From Adenanthera pavonina (taxonomy: Eukaryota; Streptophyta; Magnoliopsida; Fabales; Fabaceae): a stretch of 64,000 bases of DNA. The notes beneath the pieces were generated by a model. It was not told the DNA's origin. It searched no databases and saw only the letters and a program-made list of their open reading frames with translations. The DNA lies in the NCBI GenBank assembly GCA_026686845.1, contig JAIVEN010000010.1, forward strand, positions 26,448,001 to 26,512,000, written 5' to 3'. Within the stretch, counting starts at the first letter, position 1. The number at the start of each line of letters is the position of its first letter. The position numbers and the translations under genes are program-made. Of this stretch, positions 9,966 through 21,705 are shown one piece after another.

Positions 9966-12176
9966 ATGGCGAGAGTAAAGAATCCTGGTGCAAGACAAGC
10001 TGAAATTCGGCCAAAGAGAACGGTCAAATCTCAATATGCTTCAAAGAAAGGAGAGAAATCCAAGAGAAAGGCTGAACCCAGTAAAGCTACCCCTTCCAAA
10101 TGCCAGAAACCTTCATCCAAAGTAGAATCTCAGAAAGCAGGACCCTCCTCACCAAAAACTGCAGAACCTTCAGTTCCAGTTCCTTCTGTCCCTGCTGTTG
10201 CTTCTTCTGCCTCTTCCAGTACTGAATCTGGAGAGTATGAAATGACTACACTACCACTGTGGAGCACTCCTGAGATTCAAGAAGAGTACTCTACCAAGTT
10301 TTCCAACAAAAAGGTAATCAAGCCTCACTATGTAAATGTGGAACAATTTCTGATATCCAACAACTTTGATGCTGTAATATGGTTGATAAAGTATAGAAAT
10401 CTGTTGGAAATTGCTGAAAAATATGATGATGAGGTAGTAAAAACTTGGTATGCCTCTCTTTAATACAACAGCAAGAAAATGAAATGGGAGGTCAACTTGA
10501 GATCAAGGACCATTTGGCTTGCTGATGAAACCTTCAATGAAGTACTAGAAATCCTAGGGCAAGATGGGCTGAAAGTTGACATCACAGCCTTTGGGTATAT
10601 GGATGAGGCAAGCACAGATGATGAAGAAGGTGGATCCTTTCTGAACTACAAGGAGAGCACCATCTTGGACACCCTATTCAGAAGAAGGGAGAACAGGCCA
10701 ACGATAAATCTGTTGAAGCCCACAGACCTAAGTGTACAAGTGAGGATCCTGCACTACATAATGTCCAGGATCATATTCAACAAGGGTGGCAACTTCAATT
10801 TGATAACAAGTGCAGAGGCTCATGTGATGACTGCTATCATAAGTGGGAAGTTGATTAATTTGGGTCATATCATCCTCCAGCGAATGATAAAGGCAAGGGA
10901 TCAGAGGAAGGATTCCACACTCCCCTATGCAGCAATTATTTCAAGGATCCTGCAGTATGCTAGGATTCAACACATTGAAAAGGGGAAAGGGAAACTCACA
11001 GAGGCATTCAAAGAAGAGGAACTGCAAAGGATGGGTATTGAAAGAGATGAAGACAGATGGGTTGGAAAGGGAGCAGGGAAATCTGAAGATTTGTTCTTTG
11101 CTACTGATGCTACCCTCCAACAAGAAGGCACCTCTGAGGCCCCTGGCAGATCTGTACCTCAGCCTTCTCAGATAATTCCATCTTCCTCCAGGCCTACTCA
11201 CCCTCCTTCCACTCCCTCTTCACAGGCCAAGCCAACCAAGATCACTGAGTTGTTTGACAGTTTGTCAACACTCATTCTCAGCATTAGGGATGAGCAAAAT
11301 GCCAAATTTGCTCATGTACAAGATCAGATCCATCAGTTGGCTGTGAACATGAAGGTGGTGGTTGATGCTTATGAAGAAATAAGAAATGCAATTCCTACCA
11401 CTTCAGCTCCACCTCAGCCTGGTATCCCTGAGCCTACTCTGTCTCCAACTCCTGAGCCTCCAAGCCCCTTCGAGATTACCTCCTCTGACCATGATGATGA
11501 TACAGTTGGTGCTGGTGCAATGAGGACACCTAGTCCTGGTCCATCCCTGGACTATGGATTGGAAGAAGAAGGACTTCAGCAGACAAACCCTCTTGAGCCC
11601 ATGCAAGAAGATACTCCGGATTCAATTCTGTCCATTCAAGAATCACAGCAAGTTGAAAGACTAGTTGCAGCCATTTCAACCTCTTCTATGCCAGGAGAAG
11701 CAAGCAATGAGGAAAGGAGCATTGTACCTGTTGTTGATTATCTTGCCATTGCTCACAATGCTCTACTGCATGCACAAAGGAGAAGGCTGGAAGAAATGTT
11801 TGCTCCTGCTGAACCAGCCTCTCATCCTCTTGCTGCTTATGGGCTATCAGAGGAACAGAGAGCTCGACTAGCTCTGTCCAGGCAGGAAATACAAGAGCTG
11901 CTTGAGGTCTCTGATGATGATGGTGATGAAGAACCTAACCCTAAGCCTGCTGAGCCCTCTGCACCAGTTCAGCCAGAAATTCCTTTTGCTCCTGTCCCTC
12001 TTCGTGCTGTACCTCTCACTCAGATTCCTCCTCCAATGGACTTTGTTGGGCTTTCTGATGATGCCAAAAAGGGGGAGAAGTTAAAGCAAACTGGGACCAA
12101 GCAAGCTGGAAAGTCTGCTGAGACATCTGGAAGAGGAAAGACATACAGCAAGAAGTCTAAGCCAAAGAAGAAGTGA
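9966..12176 (+). pseudogene. Sirevirus env-like gene, one internal stop
   Basis: An extra gene 3' of pol, called env-like in Sireviruses although no envelope role is proven. The frame 9966-10463 ends at a TAA (10461) and continues in the same frame to 12176, so a single nonsense change separates about 736 codons. Visible parts: a basic Lys/Ser/Pro-rich N-terminus (residues 1-90); a conserved-looking region (about 95-380) resembling the plant retroelement ORF typified by an EFYANL-like motif (here KTWYASL) and a LINLGHIIL stretch; a Pro/Ser linker; a probable coiled coil around residues 430-475 (LFDSLSTLILSIRDEQNAKF); further acidic Pro-rich sequence; a basic KKSKPKKK tail. I see no signal peptide or clear membrane segment. 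Confidence 0.8.
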
Positions 12177-12450
12177 TGATTTTAGATCTTAGGCTGAATC
12201 TTCTTGTTGAATCTTGTTTTAGTTGTATCTTGTTTGATTGTATTTGTTTGATGTTTTGAGAACTGATCTTTATGTATTGCAACAATTTGATTAAGTGTAT
12301 TACGTTCTTAGTTGCAATGTTTTGGGCTTTGAATCTCTTCACTTAATCTGTTGAAAATGATATCTTATGAACTGTAATGCATATGTTGAGGGGGAGCTTG
12401 TGAAAGCACACCCAAGTACTAATCCAGTTTGTGAGTTGTTTTGTCATCAT
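12177..12450 (+). other. Sirevirus 3' untranslated region
   Basis: Noncoding and T-rich. It contains a second polypurine-like run, GAGGGGGAG (12389-12397), about 55 bp before the main tract. Confidence 0.6.
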
Positions 12451-12465
12451 CAAAAAGGGGGAGAA
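12451..12465 (+). other. Sirevirus polypurine tract
   Basis: CAAAAAGGGGGAGAA directly abuts the TGTTGAATC start of the 3' LTR and primes plus-strand synthesis. The AAAAGGGGGAGA core is strongly characteristic of Sireviruses. Confidence 0.93.
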
Positions 12466-14302
12466 TGTTGAATCAAGAGTTTTGATGATTCCAAACCAAC
12501 ATCCGAGAGCTTGGATTGAAGATATCAAAGGACATCAAAGTGCTTCAAGTGAAGATTTTCTGAGTATTTGCTGCTAGATCTTTTGTAGGATCTTTAGTTT
12601 TAGTTGTGAATGGGTAAAAGATTTTGATTTGAGAAAAAGATGTTTTCAAACCTTGATTTTGTGTTAAATCTTGACTTATTTGAAAAACACCCACAAACAG
12701 ACGAAGTTTGAAAGTTTAAACTTAACTGTCAAGTTGGAAATTCAAACTTTGCTTTAGGAAATTCAAATTTCGAGCTAAAACTGAATAAGTCTGAAGAGAT
12801 GGCTCTCTGTCAGACGAATTTTGGTTGTTCAAAATTCGAATTTTCATCCAAGTCTGAAAGAAGCCTCTTAGTGACAGACGAACTTCGCATCTTCAAAATT
12901 CGAATTTCAGACAAAACAAAATTTGAGAAAATAAAAGAAATTTGTCAGAAACAATGTTAAAGTTCATCTGAGATAAAGAATGATTTAAGTTTCAAAACTG
13001 CTCTCTGACAGACGAACTTTGACTTTCCAACATTCAAATTTTCATATAAGTCTGAAAGGAGCTTCTTTGAAATAGACGAATTTTGAGTCTTCAAAATTCG
13101 AATTTCAGACAAATCACAACTTATGAAAATGGAAGAAATTTGTCTGAAATAATGTTAAAGTTCATCTGAGATCAAGAATGATTTGAGTTTGAAAACTGCT
13201 CTCTGACAGACGAACTTTGAGCATTGAAGTTCGAATTTTAGAAGCTAAGTTCTTGAATCTGTTGAAGTGAAAACATTGACGTATGAATGATGAAGTTAGT
13301 CTGAAAAGAGTCTCTCTGACAGACGAACTTCACTCTTCAACATTCGAATTTCGAAAAAAGTGAACTACTGTGCCTCCTTTTCTCGTACTAGGAACAGATG
13401 ATTTTTGGGCTTCCAAAATTCGAATTTTGAAGGCACTGTAGCAATTTGAAAACACTGTTCACACTTAACCGAAAAACTTTCTTCTTGAAAATTCGTATGT
13501 CATATTGTGAAAATGTTTTGTAAGTTTCAAAATTCGAATTTCACTTCATGAACAGACGAACTTTGTGCTGTAACGTTGAAAGCTTTAACCTTCGGTTCCT
13601 TCGAAATTCGTCTATTGGCCAACCAAAATTTGAATTTTAGTATGTCATATGCATTAAATGCAGTTAGTTAACGGATAGTTTTTTAGAGTAACCGTTGGAT
13701 AACTTTCCCAACGGATAGATTTTGTCTCTAACGGACATTTAAGACCTTAAACTAGAAATAGAACATCATTTGAAGTTGTGGGTAACGAATCTAACTTGTA
13801 TATACCGAATTTCTGTCAAAACTTCTTCTCAAGAGCTTTTACCCTCTAGCTTCAATATCTGTACTTTAACCTTCATATCTACTCTATTCAAGAGAGTTAT
13901 ATCTTTGTAAACAATCTACTCTTCATCTGGAAGATAGATTTACTTGTGAGGGGAAATCACAAGGGGATTGGGAAGCATACTGTGAAAGTGCTTAGAGAGT
14001 TTGAGAGAGCTCAAGAAACAGAGCATACTCGTGTACTGTGGCATTAGCAAGAAGCCCGTTGAATTCTTGCTGTATAGTGGATAAATCTCAAGAGTTGTCT
14101 TGGGGACTGGACGTAGGTCAAGTGGATAGACCGAACCAGGATAAATCACTGAGTGTTTTTCTCCTTACCCTTACTTTTCAGCTTGCTCTGTTTTATACGT
14201 TGTTTACATTATACTGTGCTATCTTCACCCATTTCACTTTGTGCAGAAAAATTTCAATCTTCCCAATTCACCCCCCGTCTTGGGAAGTCAGCCTTGCTAA
14301 CA
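12466..14302 (+). repeat. Sirevirus 3' LTR
   Basis: 1837 bp, TG...CA, followed by the GTTTT duplication. Compared by eye with the 5' copy there are about 40 substitutions and two 1 bp indels. Most are C/T or G/A and many fall in CG within the TTCGAA and CAGACGAA motifs, as expected from methylcytosine decay. The TATA box is changed to TAGAAATA (about 13754-13761). Confidence 0.95.
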
Positions 14303-14827
14303 GTTTTGGACCTGTATGAAGGGTCTCAAGTGGTCAAACTGCCTTTGATGGCAAATGGGAGTTGTGAGTTATGAGTTTTGGTAAAAAATGGCTAAAAGGG
14401 TGCCAAGTGTCTAGCATCTCCATGCGAAGTTGGATTGAGGTGAAATTGGTGGCTATAGATAGATTGGGACTAGACTGACTTGTAGGAGTTGCAATCAAGT
14501 CAATTGGAGGTCGGAGCATAAAGTTATGCACATCAGAAGTTCACCTCGGAAGTTAATTTTTACAGGTATGAAAATCAGAAGGGGACGCCATAGTGCCGGG
14601 AAGTAGGCCGTGGCACTGGGACGTCCAATATTGAGTGAGAAGCATGGGAAGGTCGGAGCCATGATGGTATTGTAGCGACCGCGGCCCCAGCCCATTTTCT
14701 ATTGTTTTCTGATTTGTTTCCACTGCTCTGAAGTTTTAGGAAGTTGTTTTGAGATGTTTGGGTTGTGTTTGGTTGGATTTTGAGGTTTTTGGTCAAGTCA
14801 GGAGTTGTTTGGGGGTAGGTTGTTATA

Positions 14828-14991
14828 TTTTGGTATCAAAGAAATGGTTTTGGGCCATTGTTTCTGTTTGAAGTAATACTTGGCACAATTTTAAATACAT
14901 AGACAATATTCTTATTGCAATATTAGTCCAAAACCATATAATTGAATGTGTTGTTGCTTGTGTGTAGCCAGAATGTGTCACTGAGGAAGAC
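14828..14991 (+). other. Gypsy A leader with primer-binding site
   Basis: TGGTATCAAAGA at 14831-14842 matches the initiator tRNA-Met PBS except for one or two bases. The rest is noncoding leader up to a degraded gag start near 14992. Confidence 0.6.
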
Positions 14992-16213
14992 CGAGTAGCA
15001 ATGATTTTATGAGCTAGATGCATGAGATGTTTGCTGGTCTCAGTAATTAAGTGAATACTTAGTAGGAGACGTTGATAGGTTGCAAAAGCAAATGAATAGA
15101 CAAGAACAGGGTGATATGAATGAAGAGGCTGGCATGTTTGTGGACTTGAATGTAAGAGAGGACGAGAATAAGAATGTGGTGGTGCCTGAGAGAACCCCAA
15201 GAGTTAAAAGAAGGGGTATCTCTTCATAATTGAAGGACTTTCAGAAGTTCAATCCCCTAGCTTTCAAAGGTACTATGGATGTTGCTGGTTAAGGATTGGA
15301 TAGAACAATTGGAGAACATTTTTAGCATGATGGATTGCACCTCGAAGCAAAAGGTGCAACTGGCTATATTTAAGCTTGAGTAAAAAGCTAAGCATTGGTG
15401 AAGGAGTGTTCTCCCAAGTTTGAAGCGATGGATCCTCCATTGACCTGGGAACAGTTTTAGCAATGGTTATTTGCACACTACGTCCCTCTGGCCCTAATGA
15501 TACAGAAAGAGGCCAAGTTTCTAGCTTTTCAACAAGGGAATCTATTGGCGGATGACTACATTGATCAATTCCTAGATTTGGCTAAGATTCCACTTATCTG
15601 AATAATTACCCTAATAATAGGTGGATGGCTTAGAGGTTATTTGAAGGAGCCCGTCTAGAGATTAAAGAACAACTATCTGTGGTTGAGTATGTGTCCTTTG
15701 AGGACTTGTGTACGAAGATACATGTCCTATCCAGGCGGATGAAGGAGGCTAAGGAGGATAGAAGGAATTCTATGATTTGGGCATTTTCTCACCTAGGACC
15801 TACAGGAGGAATCAGTAAAGGAAGCAGATCAGGTAGTGGTAGTAGCAGTGGCAGTACAAGTTATAGTAGAGGAAGAGGTCGCCATAATAAAGCCGCTATA
15901 GTTAGGGAAGAGGCAGGTTTGGTAGGGATTGATCCAACAGAGGTCGGTATGGTAGAGGACCCTTTTATTAAGGAGACTTTAACCAGGGGAGTTCGAATCA
16001 TAGTGAGCATGTAGGGAGAGATTCAGCCCTATCCCAGTAAAGTTCAGGTAGTGCATCAAATCCGTGCACAAAATATGGGTTGAGCCATGGTGATCGACCA
16101 TATGTGGTTTGCTATAACTGTTGGAGACTAGGACATAATACTCAAGGTTGTCATGAGCCCAGGCATGAAGATACGATAAGGAGACCCATAATGCCCAGTC
16201 GAGTTTTTGCGAT
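14992..16213 (+). pseudogene. gag: Gypsy A gag, degraded
   Basis: Pieces in changing frames spell a gypsy gag: an acidic N-terminal segment (about 15075-15225, ending RTPRVKRRGISS), the capsid region with FNPLAFKGTMD, PPLTWEQF and AKFLAFQQGN (about 15240-15560), a Gly/Ser/Arg-rich linker (SRSGSGSSSGSTSYSRGRGR, about 15825-15885) and one CCHC knuckle CYNCWRLGHNTQGC (about 16111-16155). At least six stops and several frameshifts lie between. The single knuckle and the order gag then protease fit Ty3/gypsy. Confidence 0.85.
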
Positions 16214-17362
16214 CACTCGATAGGAAGCAAATACAGTGCCTAACTTAATTAGAGATAAACTTAAACTCAATGGTTACTCTATCCATGCTTTGTGTGATTC
16301 AGGTGCATCAGATTCCTTCATTTCTTTTGATTGTGCTCGGAGATTGGGTATTGTGGCAATGGGGTTGCCTTTTGAGTTGTCAGTATCCACACCCACAAAA
16401 GTTTCATTAAGAACTGCGCAAGCTTATCTAAATTATGTGGTTTGTTTTGAACACCGAAGCACTACTCTACATCTTATCTATTTATTGTTGCAAGAGATCG
16501 ATGTGATAATTGAGATGGATTGACTAGAGGTGAATAATGAGATTCTTAACTGTGCTCAAAAGACTATGTCATTGCCCATGAATATCCCTAGTGTTGAAAG
16601 GGATGAAAGTGTTTATTTGTCCTTTGCCCAGGCTAACATGTATTTGAGGAAAGGATGTCAAAGGTTTCTAGTTTTCTTCTCTATTAATGTGGATATGGAA
16701 GGTGGTATAGAAAGATACTCGGTTGTGAGTGAATATTTTGATGTGTTTCTAGAGGAGATTACTGGTTTGCCACTACTATGAGAGCTAGAGTTTTCCCTTG
16801 ATTTAGAGCCCGAGACAAGTCCTATTTTGAAGGCTCCATCTCAAATGGCACAGTCTGAATTGAAGGAGCTCAAGAAGCAGATTGAGGATTTGTTGAAAAG
16901 GGGTTTCATTAGACCAAGTGTCTCACCTTGGGGAGCTCCAGTGGTGTTTATCAAGAAGAAAGATAGTAGTCTTAGATTGTGCATTGATTACAGGCAGCTG
17001 AACCAAGTGACATTTATGAATAAATATCCTTTGCCTAGGATTGATCAATTAGCAAGTGCCTCCATTTTCTCTAAAATTGATTTGAGGTCAGGATACCATC
17101 AACTGCAATTATGTGCTGAAGATATGCCTAAAAAAGGCTTTTCGAACTCGATATGGGCATTATGAGTTTCTTATGATGCCATTCGGGTTGACCAATGTCC
17201 TGATAATCTTCATAGATTATTTGAACATGATGTTTTGGCCATATTTAGATAAATTCATGGTGGTATTTATCAATGATATTCTGATAGACTCCAAGAGTGA
17301 GAAAGAGCATGCACTTCATCCTTGGAATGTGTTGCAAGTATTGCAGGATCACCAACTGTATG
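16214..17362 (+). pseudogene. pol: Gypsy A protease and reverse transcriptase N-terminal part
   Basis: The protease carries an intact active-site motif (CDSGASDSFIS, about 16290-16325). Reverse transcriptase follows: LKKQIEDLLKRGFIRPS, SPWGAPVVFIKKKD, LRLCIDYRQLNQVT, NKYPLPRIDQL and FSKIDLRSGYHQL (16850-17110). A one-base shift comes near 17130, then YGHYEFLMMPFGLTN. The catalytic box reads VFINDIL, where gypsy B has VFIDDIL: the first catalytic Asp has become Asn. Four or five residues seem lost after RIDQL. The coding is cut at 17363 by the solo LTR. Confidence 0.9.
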
Positions 17363-17367
17363 CTAAG

Positions 17368-20300
17368 TGTAATATCCCAACTTTTATGGGATGCTATAGA
17401 AAGAATAAAAGATGAGAAACGAAGTGAAACGAAAAAGCTATATATATAATCGGGCTTTAGAAGGAATTAATTTCTCATTTAATTTTTAGAAAAAATTATG
17501 TTTGGTCCTTAATTGGAATTAATTTTCCATAAGGTCTTAGCAGAAATTAATTCCAGAATTTATCCCGGAAAATATACAACATACCACGTGAATGAAAGCC
17601 CGCTCCAAGCTGAGCGCAATGGTATAAGTATTGCATTCCCGGGAGGTCTAGATTAAGAGATAGACCAATTTGAAGTTATTGTGAATAGTGAAAAGGAAAT
17701 AATAAAAAAGTTAGTCTTTGGGTGAAATTACAAGAAAGAGCCCGAAAGAATGGATAATTATGTTTTGGACCCGGTTTAGGGGCAAAATGGTCATTTCTCA
17801 AATTAGAGGTAAAATGTGAATAATGCATTTAAGGTCCAAAAATGAAAAGGTTGACATCGTAAAATGCAAAAAGAATTGGAAAAAATGGTGAGACACCGTT
17901 AAGCGTAAAGAAAGACAAAGATGTCATTTTTCCTCGTTAAATGAAAAAATGAGAAAATTATATTTGGGCCCCAGAATCAAGAATTTTTACAATTTAGCCC
18001 CTTAAGAATGCCTTCAACGTGGAAGGGGAAGGAGAAAGAAGTTTGGGGAAATTACGAAAAAGGACCCGAAAGTTTCAAGAATTGTAAATTTGCCCCGAGT
18101 CAAGGGTATTTTTGTAAATATGAAAAATTATAGTCAAAATAAATCTCTCAATGAGTTAGACCCAATGAAATATAGTATGAAATTTATTAAGGTCAAAATA
18201 ATATTTATTGGGTAATTAGGGTTTAATATTAATATTTTACCCGATAAATGTCAGTTTAGACTGCAGGAAAAGGCAGTATTGATTCAAAGACAATGATTGG
18301 ACCTTAATAAAATATATTTTGGGTCTAGATAATGATTTTGGACCAAAAGTAATTGTTGAATAATTCTGTACCAATTTAATGACAATTTTGGCACAAATAC
18401 TCAATCGGTACGGAAAAATTTAATCGGTAAAGAGTATTTTGGTCCATTAAAGTTATTGAAGTAATTTTTGCCAAAGATGAGCTCAAGACACGTCTGAAAA
18501 CTGAGCAAGGACACCAAGGGAATTTCTTGAAAAGCTTTAATGAAAAGTAGGCAATATTAATTAAAAATGATTACTGTGGTTAACTTTATTAGATGTCCTT
18601 CTTAATTGCCTTGGGTTAGCCATTTGGACATCATCTTCTTGCCTCATACGCGTCTAAAACTGCAGCAAGAAGAGGAGAGAAGCACGAAAAAATTGGAGCC
18701 AAGAAGCAAGATCAATAAGAAAAGTTTGGTCCTCAAACTTCTAAGGTAAATCTCTATGGTCACTATCTTGTACATACTTGAGTATTGTGGTGTTTTATGG
18801 AGTATTTTCTCCTCTTTCACCTCTGTAATTTTCTGCCTAGAGAGAGAGTAGAGAGAGAAAATGAAGCCATGAAGAAAGTGATCCATGAAAAGTGATGTAT
18901 AGGCTTCAAGGATTAAGATTATGCCATTAGATTACAAATTAATCGGGTAGATATTTTCTACAAATTTCTAAAATTTTCTGCCTATTTAGGGTTTGAAAAG
19001 GAAAGGGAATTTCATGATTTTGAACCCAAAAATGGATTCCCCATGGTCCAAAATCTTAAGAACAAGTGTGTTGTACAAAGAAAGATCAAATGAACACTAA
19101 GTGAAAAGTTAGGGTTTAATTCGGAATGAACAGTAACTTAACTAGAGATGGAATTTGGCAATTCTGAGGCCATATTTGGATTTCTCATGAAAAATTACAT
19201 GGAATAGAGGTATAATTCATCATTTTTGAGTTAGGAATGAATTTTTGGTGAATTTTTGAAGAATTAGGGTTCATGAACATTTTTTCTTAAGCAAGTCATG
19301 GAACCATTAGCTTGAGTAGTTGTCTGATGATGCATTAGGACTTGAAGAAGTCCAAGGAAGCTAGTGGGAGCATTGGTATCAAGTGGAGGAGTAAGAGAAA
19401 GCATGAGGTAGCAATTTACCTATTCTTGCCTTATATTGTCATGTGATTTTCAATGAGTTTGATGACTTGCCTATTGTTTGCTATGATCAATTGTGATGCT
19501 TTGAGAATGTTGGCTGAGTTAATTGAGGGTTTTGAGACCCCGGGATGTCCAAAATACAAAACAAAACTCTGCCGAAATTTTTGTAAAATATTATGGCATA
19601 AATGTTTAAAAGCATTTACTTGATGTTTTATGATGATTATATGCTTAATGTGATAATATGATTGTATGAATGGTGATTACTACTGAGATTCTTTGAATCT
19701 CACCCCCTCTCCATGACTAACCATGCAATGCAAAAGAGCTAAGGAAGGAGCAAAAGGCATGAAGAAGGAAATGATGTTGCAAGCCATTGTGTTATAATGG
19801 GAATGATTATTTGTGTCTTGTTTTATATGAAATTATAAAATAGTGATTATTATGTTAATGTTGTGGAAAATGCATGATAATTTCCAGTTCTGGATATTGT
19901 GACGTTAAGTTATGTTCTACCAAGTTTCATGCCAAAACGAGTTCATTTACAAGGGTTTTGGTAAGCAAATGGCAATATAGACTGAAACAGGGCATTTTCC
20001 AGACTTATCTGTTTCATTCGCCCTTATTATGTACTTAATGTGAGATTAGGTTTATGGTATTTTTATACCAGATATAGGGCATCTTAACCTTTAATATGAC
20101 ACCTAATTCACCCCATTTGGAGTTATGTACAATTAATGGTGAATTTTCTAAGTTAGGGTTCAGAACAGAGAAAGATTGGGAAAACTGGAAACTGAAAGAT
20201 AGGTACTGGAAAATTAAAAAGATGATATAAATCATACAGAGCTCCAAAAATTTATTGGTTTATATTTATGAAAATTTCTATGTCTTAAGTTTCATATGCC

Positions 20301-20879
20301 ACTGATTTGGAGGTAATTGGAGCTATATGATAGGAGATATGGAGGTTTTCCCAAAACTGTTCCAGAAAAAGTGAAATTCTGACCCTTTATGATTTAAACT
20401 AACACCATGTCCTGTTCAGGTTGAATAAATGTACAAGAAAAATATTTCTAGGAAGTAGACTCACAGGGCTTTACAATTACATAAAGAATGTATGATTTGG
20501 CTCAGGATATTATGAGATATGAATTTTTCAATATAAGGCCAAAATCCTGGGGAAGAGAAAATGACCAAATATACAGTAAATGTTTAAGGAATAAACTGTA
20601 TAAATTGGTCAAGTAAATGCTCAGTTTCATATTTTTTCCATGTAAATAAGGTTTTTATCTATTGTTAAAGACTTGAATCACTATGAAATAATTTTTATAG
20701 AATTAGTTATGAATTTTTCAAAGTTCAGTTGGCAAAGTGGAAACTACCATATGAATAGTAACTGAAAATTTTTGAAATTCTGATTTTCATTCTTATGTGA
20801 TTCAAGCTTAGAATCAAGTATAATTAGACTTAAAAGGAGTCTAATTCATGGGAAATAAGTCTAAAAGTAAGGTGTTGCA
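17368..20879 (+). mobile_element. Solo LTR a, gypsy family 1, in gypsy A reverse transcriptase
   Basis: 3512 bp from TGTAATATCCC to GGTGTTGCA, flanked by a perfect duplication CTAAG (17363-17367 and 20880-20884). Excision in thought rejoins the RT codons for LYAK and LSKCEF, which proves the boundaries. No PBS, polypurine tract or internal domain is present, so it is a solo LTR left by LTR-LTR recombination. It contains the stem-loop GAGATTCTTTGAATCTC at about 19684-19700 and a G-box core CACGTG at 17585. Orientation was inferred from the position of the ACTGAGAT...CTCACCCC module, which matches oriented family 2 LTRs. Confidence 0.92.
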
Positions 20880-20884
20880 CTAAG

Positions 20885-21705
20885 CTCAGTAAATGTGAGT
20901 TTTAGCTATAGGAAGTGAAATTTCTGGGTCATGTGATTCTATAGAAGGAGTAGCAGTGGACCCTAATAAGATAGAAGCAGTGTTGAATTAGGAGAGACCG
21001 CAATCTGTGATAGAAATTCATAGTTTTCTGGGTTTGGCTAGATACTACCAAAGGTTCATTATGGGATTCTCTTAGCTTGTTATACAATTGACTATACTCA
21101 CCTGTAAGGATCAATCTTTCATTTAGGATGACAGGTGTGAGAGAACATTCCAAGAGTTGAAGGTTTGTCTAACATCCACCCTAGTGCTCATTATCCTAAC
21201 CCATCATAGTTGTTCACTGTTTGCACGGATGCCTCTAAGAAGGGTTTAGGGTGTGTATTGATGCAACAAGGTAGAGTTTGTGGCATATGCTTCAAGGCAG
21301 TTAAGACCTCATGAAGAGAACTATCCTACTCACGACCTTGAGCTAGCAGCTGTAGAGTTTGCTTTGAAATTGTGGAGGCATTGTTTCTATGGTGCTCAGT
21401 TTGAGGTGTTCTGTGATCACAAGAGTTTGAAGTATCTGTTCGATCAGAAGGAATTGAACATGAGCTAGAGGCGCTGGGTAGAATTCTTGGTGGACTATAA
21501 GTTTGCTTTGAAGTATCATCCTGGGAAAGCTAACGTTGTGGCGGATGCGCTAAGTAGAAAGTTGATCCATATAGCCACAATGATGATGAGGGAGCAACAG
21601 TTGCTGGAAAGCCTAAGACATATGAAGTTATCGATTAATGTCCATTCTGGAGTATTAGTATTAGGATCCATCAATGTATCAAGTGATTTGTTGAGGAACC
21701 TTTGA
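20885..21705 (+). pseudogene. pol: Gypsy A reverse transcriptase end and RNase H
   Basis: Continues from 17362 across the solo LTR: a degraded thumb/connection (FLGLARYY-like around 21030), then RNase H with SRQLRPHEENYPTHDLELAA, FCDHKSLKYLFDQKELN and VVADALSRK (21280-21570). There is a stop at 21466 and several earlier ones. The first Asp motif of RNase H (TDAS-like, about 21225) is out of frame. The element stops about 140 bp after LSRK, before the integrase zinc finger, so the 3' half is deleted. Confidence 0.88.

Larger units (their letters stand above)
2155..14302 (+). mobile_element. Nearly complete Sirevirus-type Ty1/copia retrotransposon
   Basis: A 12.1 kb element flanked by a perfect 5 bp duplication GTTTT (2150-2154, 14303-14307). 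Order: LTR, PBS, gag, pol (protease, integrase, reverse transcriptase, RNase H), 1 kb spacer, env-like gene, polypurine tract, LTR. Pol in the order PR-INT-RT-RH marks Ty1/copia; long LTRs, a two-knuckle gag, an extra 3' gene and the CAAAAAGGGGGAGAA tract mark the Sirevirus genus. Every gene carries at least one stop or frameshift, so this copy is not autonomous. The LTRs differ by roughly 40 substitutions by hand count, which indicates a young insertion. Confidence 0.95.
2119..14827 (+). repeat. 3' part of the 5' LTR of gypsy A (family 2), split by the Sirevirus
   Basis: Two pieces, 2119-2154 and 14308-14827, join into one stretch colinear with the last 560 bp or so of the family 2 LTRs at 24451-26922 and 61627-63931. 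The join lies at the Sirevirus target duplication GTTTT (2150-2154 and 14303-14307). The LTR ends at 14827 as GTTATA, a mutated form of the family's GTTACA. Three bases later TGGTATCAAAGA (14831-14842) resembles the initiator tRNA-Met primer-binding site. Confidence 0.8.

Noticed and set aside
9966..12176. Calling the extra Sirevirus gene a true viral envelope
   Set aside because: No signal peptide or membrane segment is visible. The name env-like is kept only as a conventional label.
14823..15200. Reverse-strand 125-codon frame in gypsy A
   Set aside because: It is antisense to the leader and gag start, whose + strand pieces match gypsy gag.
19370..19390. TTGGTATCAAGTGGAG inside solo LTR a as a primer-binding site
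   Set aside because: It lies in mid-LTR and recurs at the same relative place in copies c and f (for example 54682 TTGGAATCAAGTTGGA), so it is LTR sequence, not a leader.
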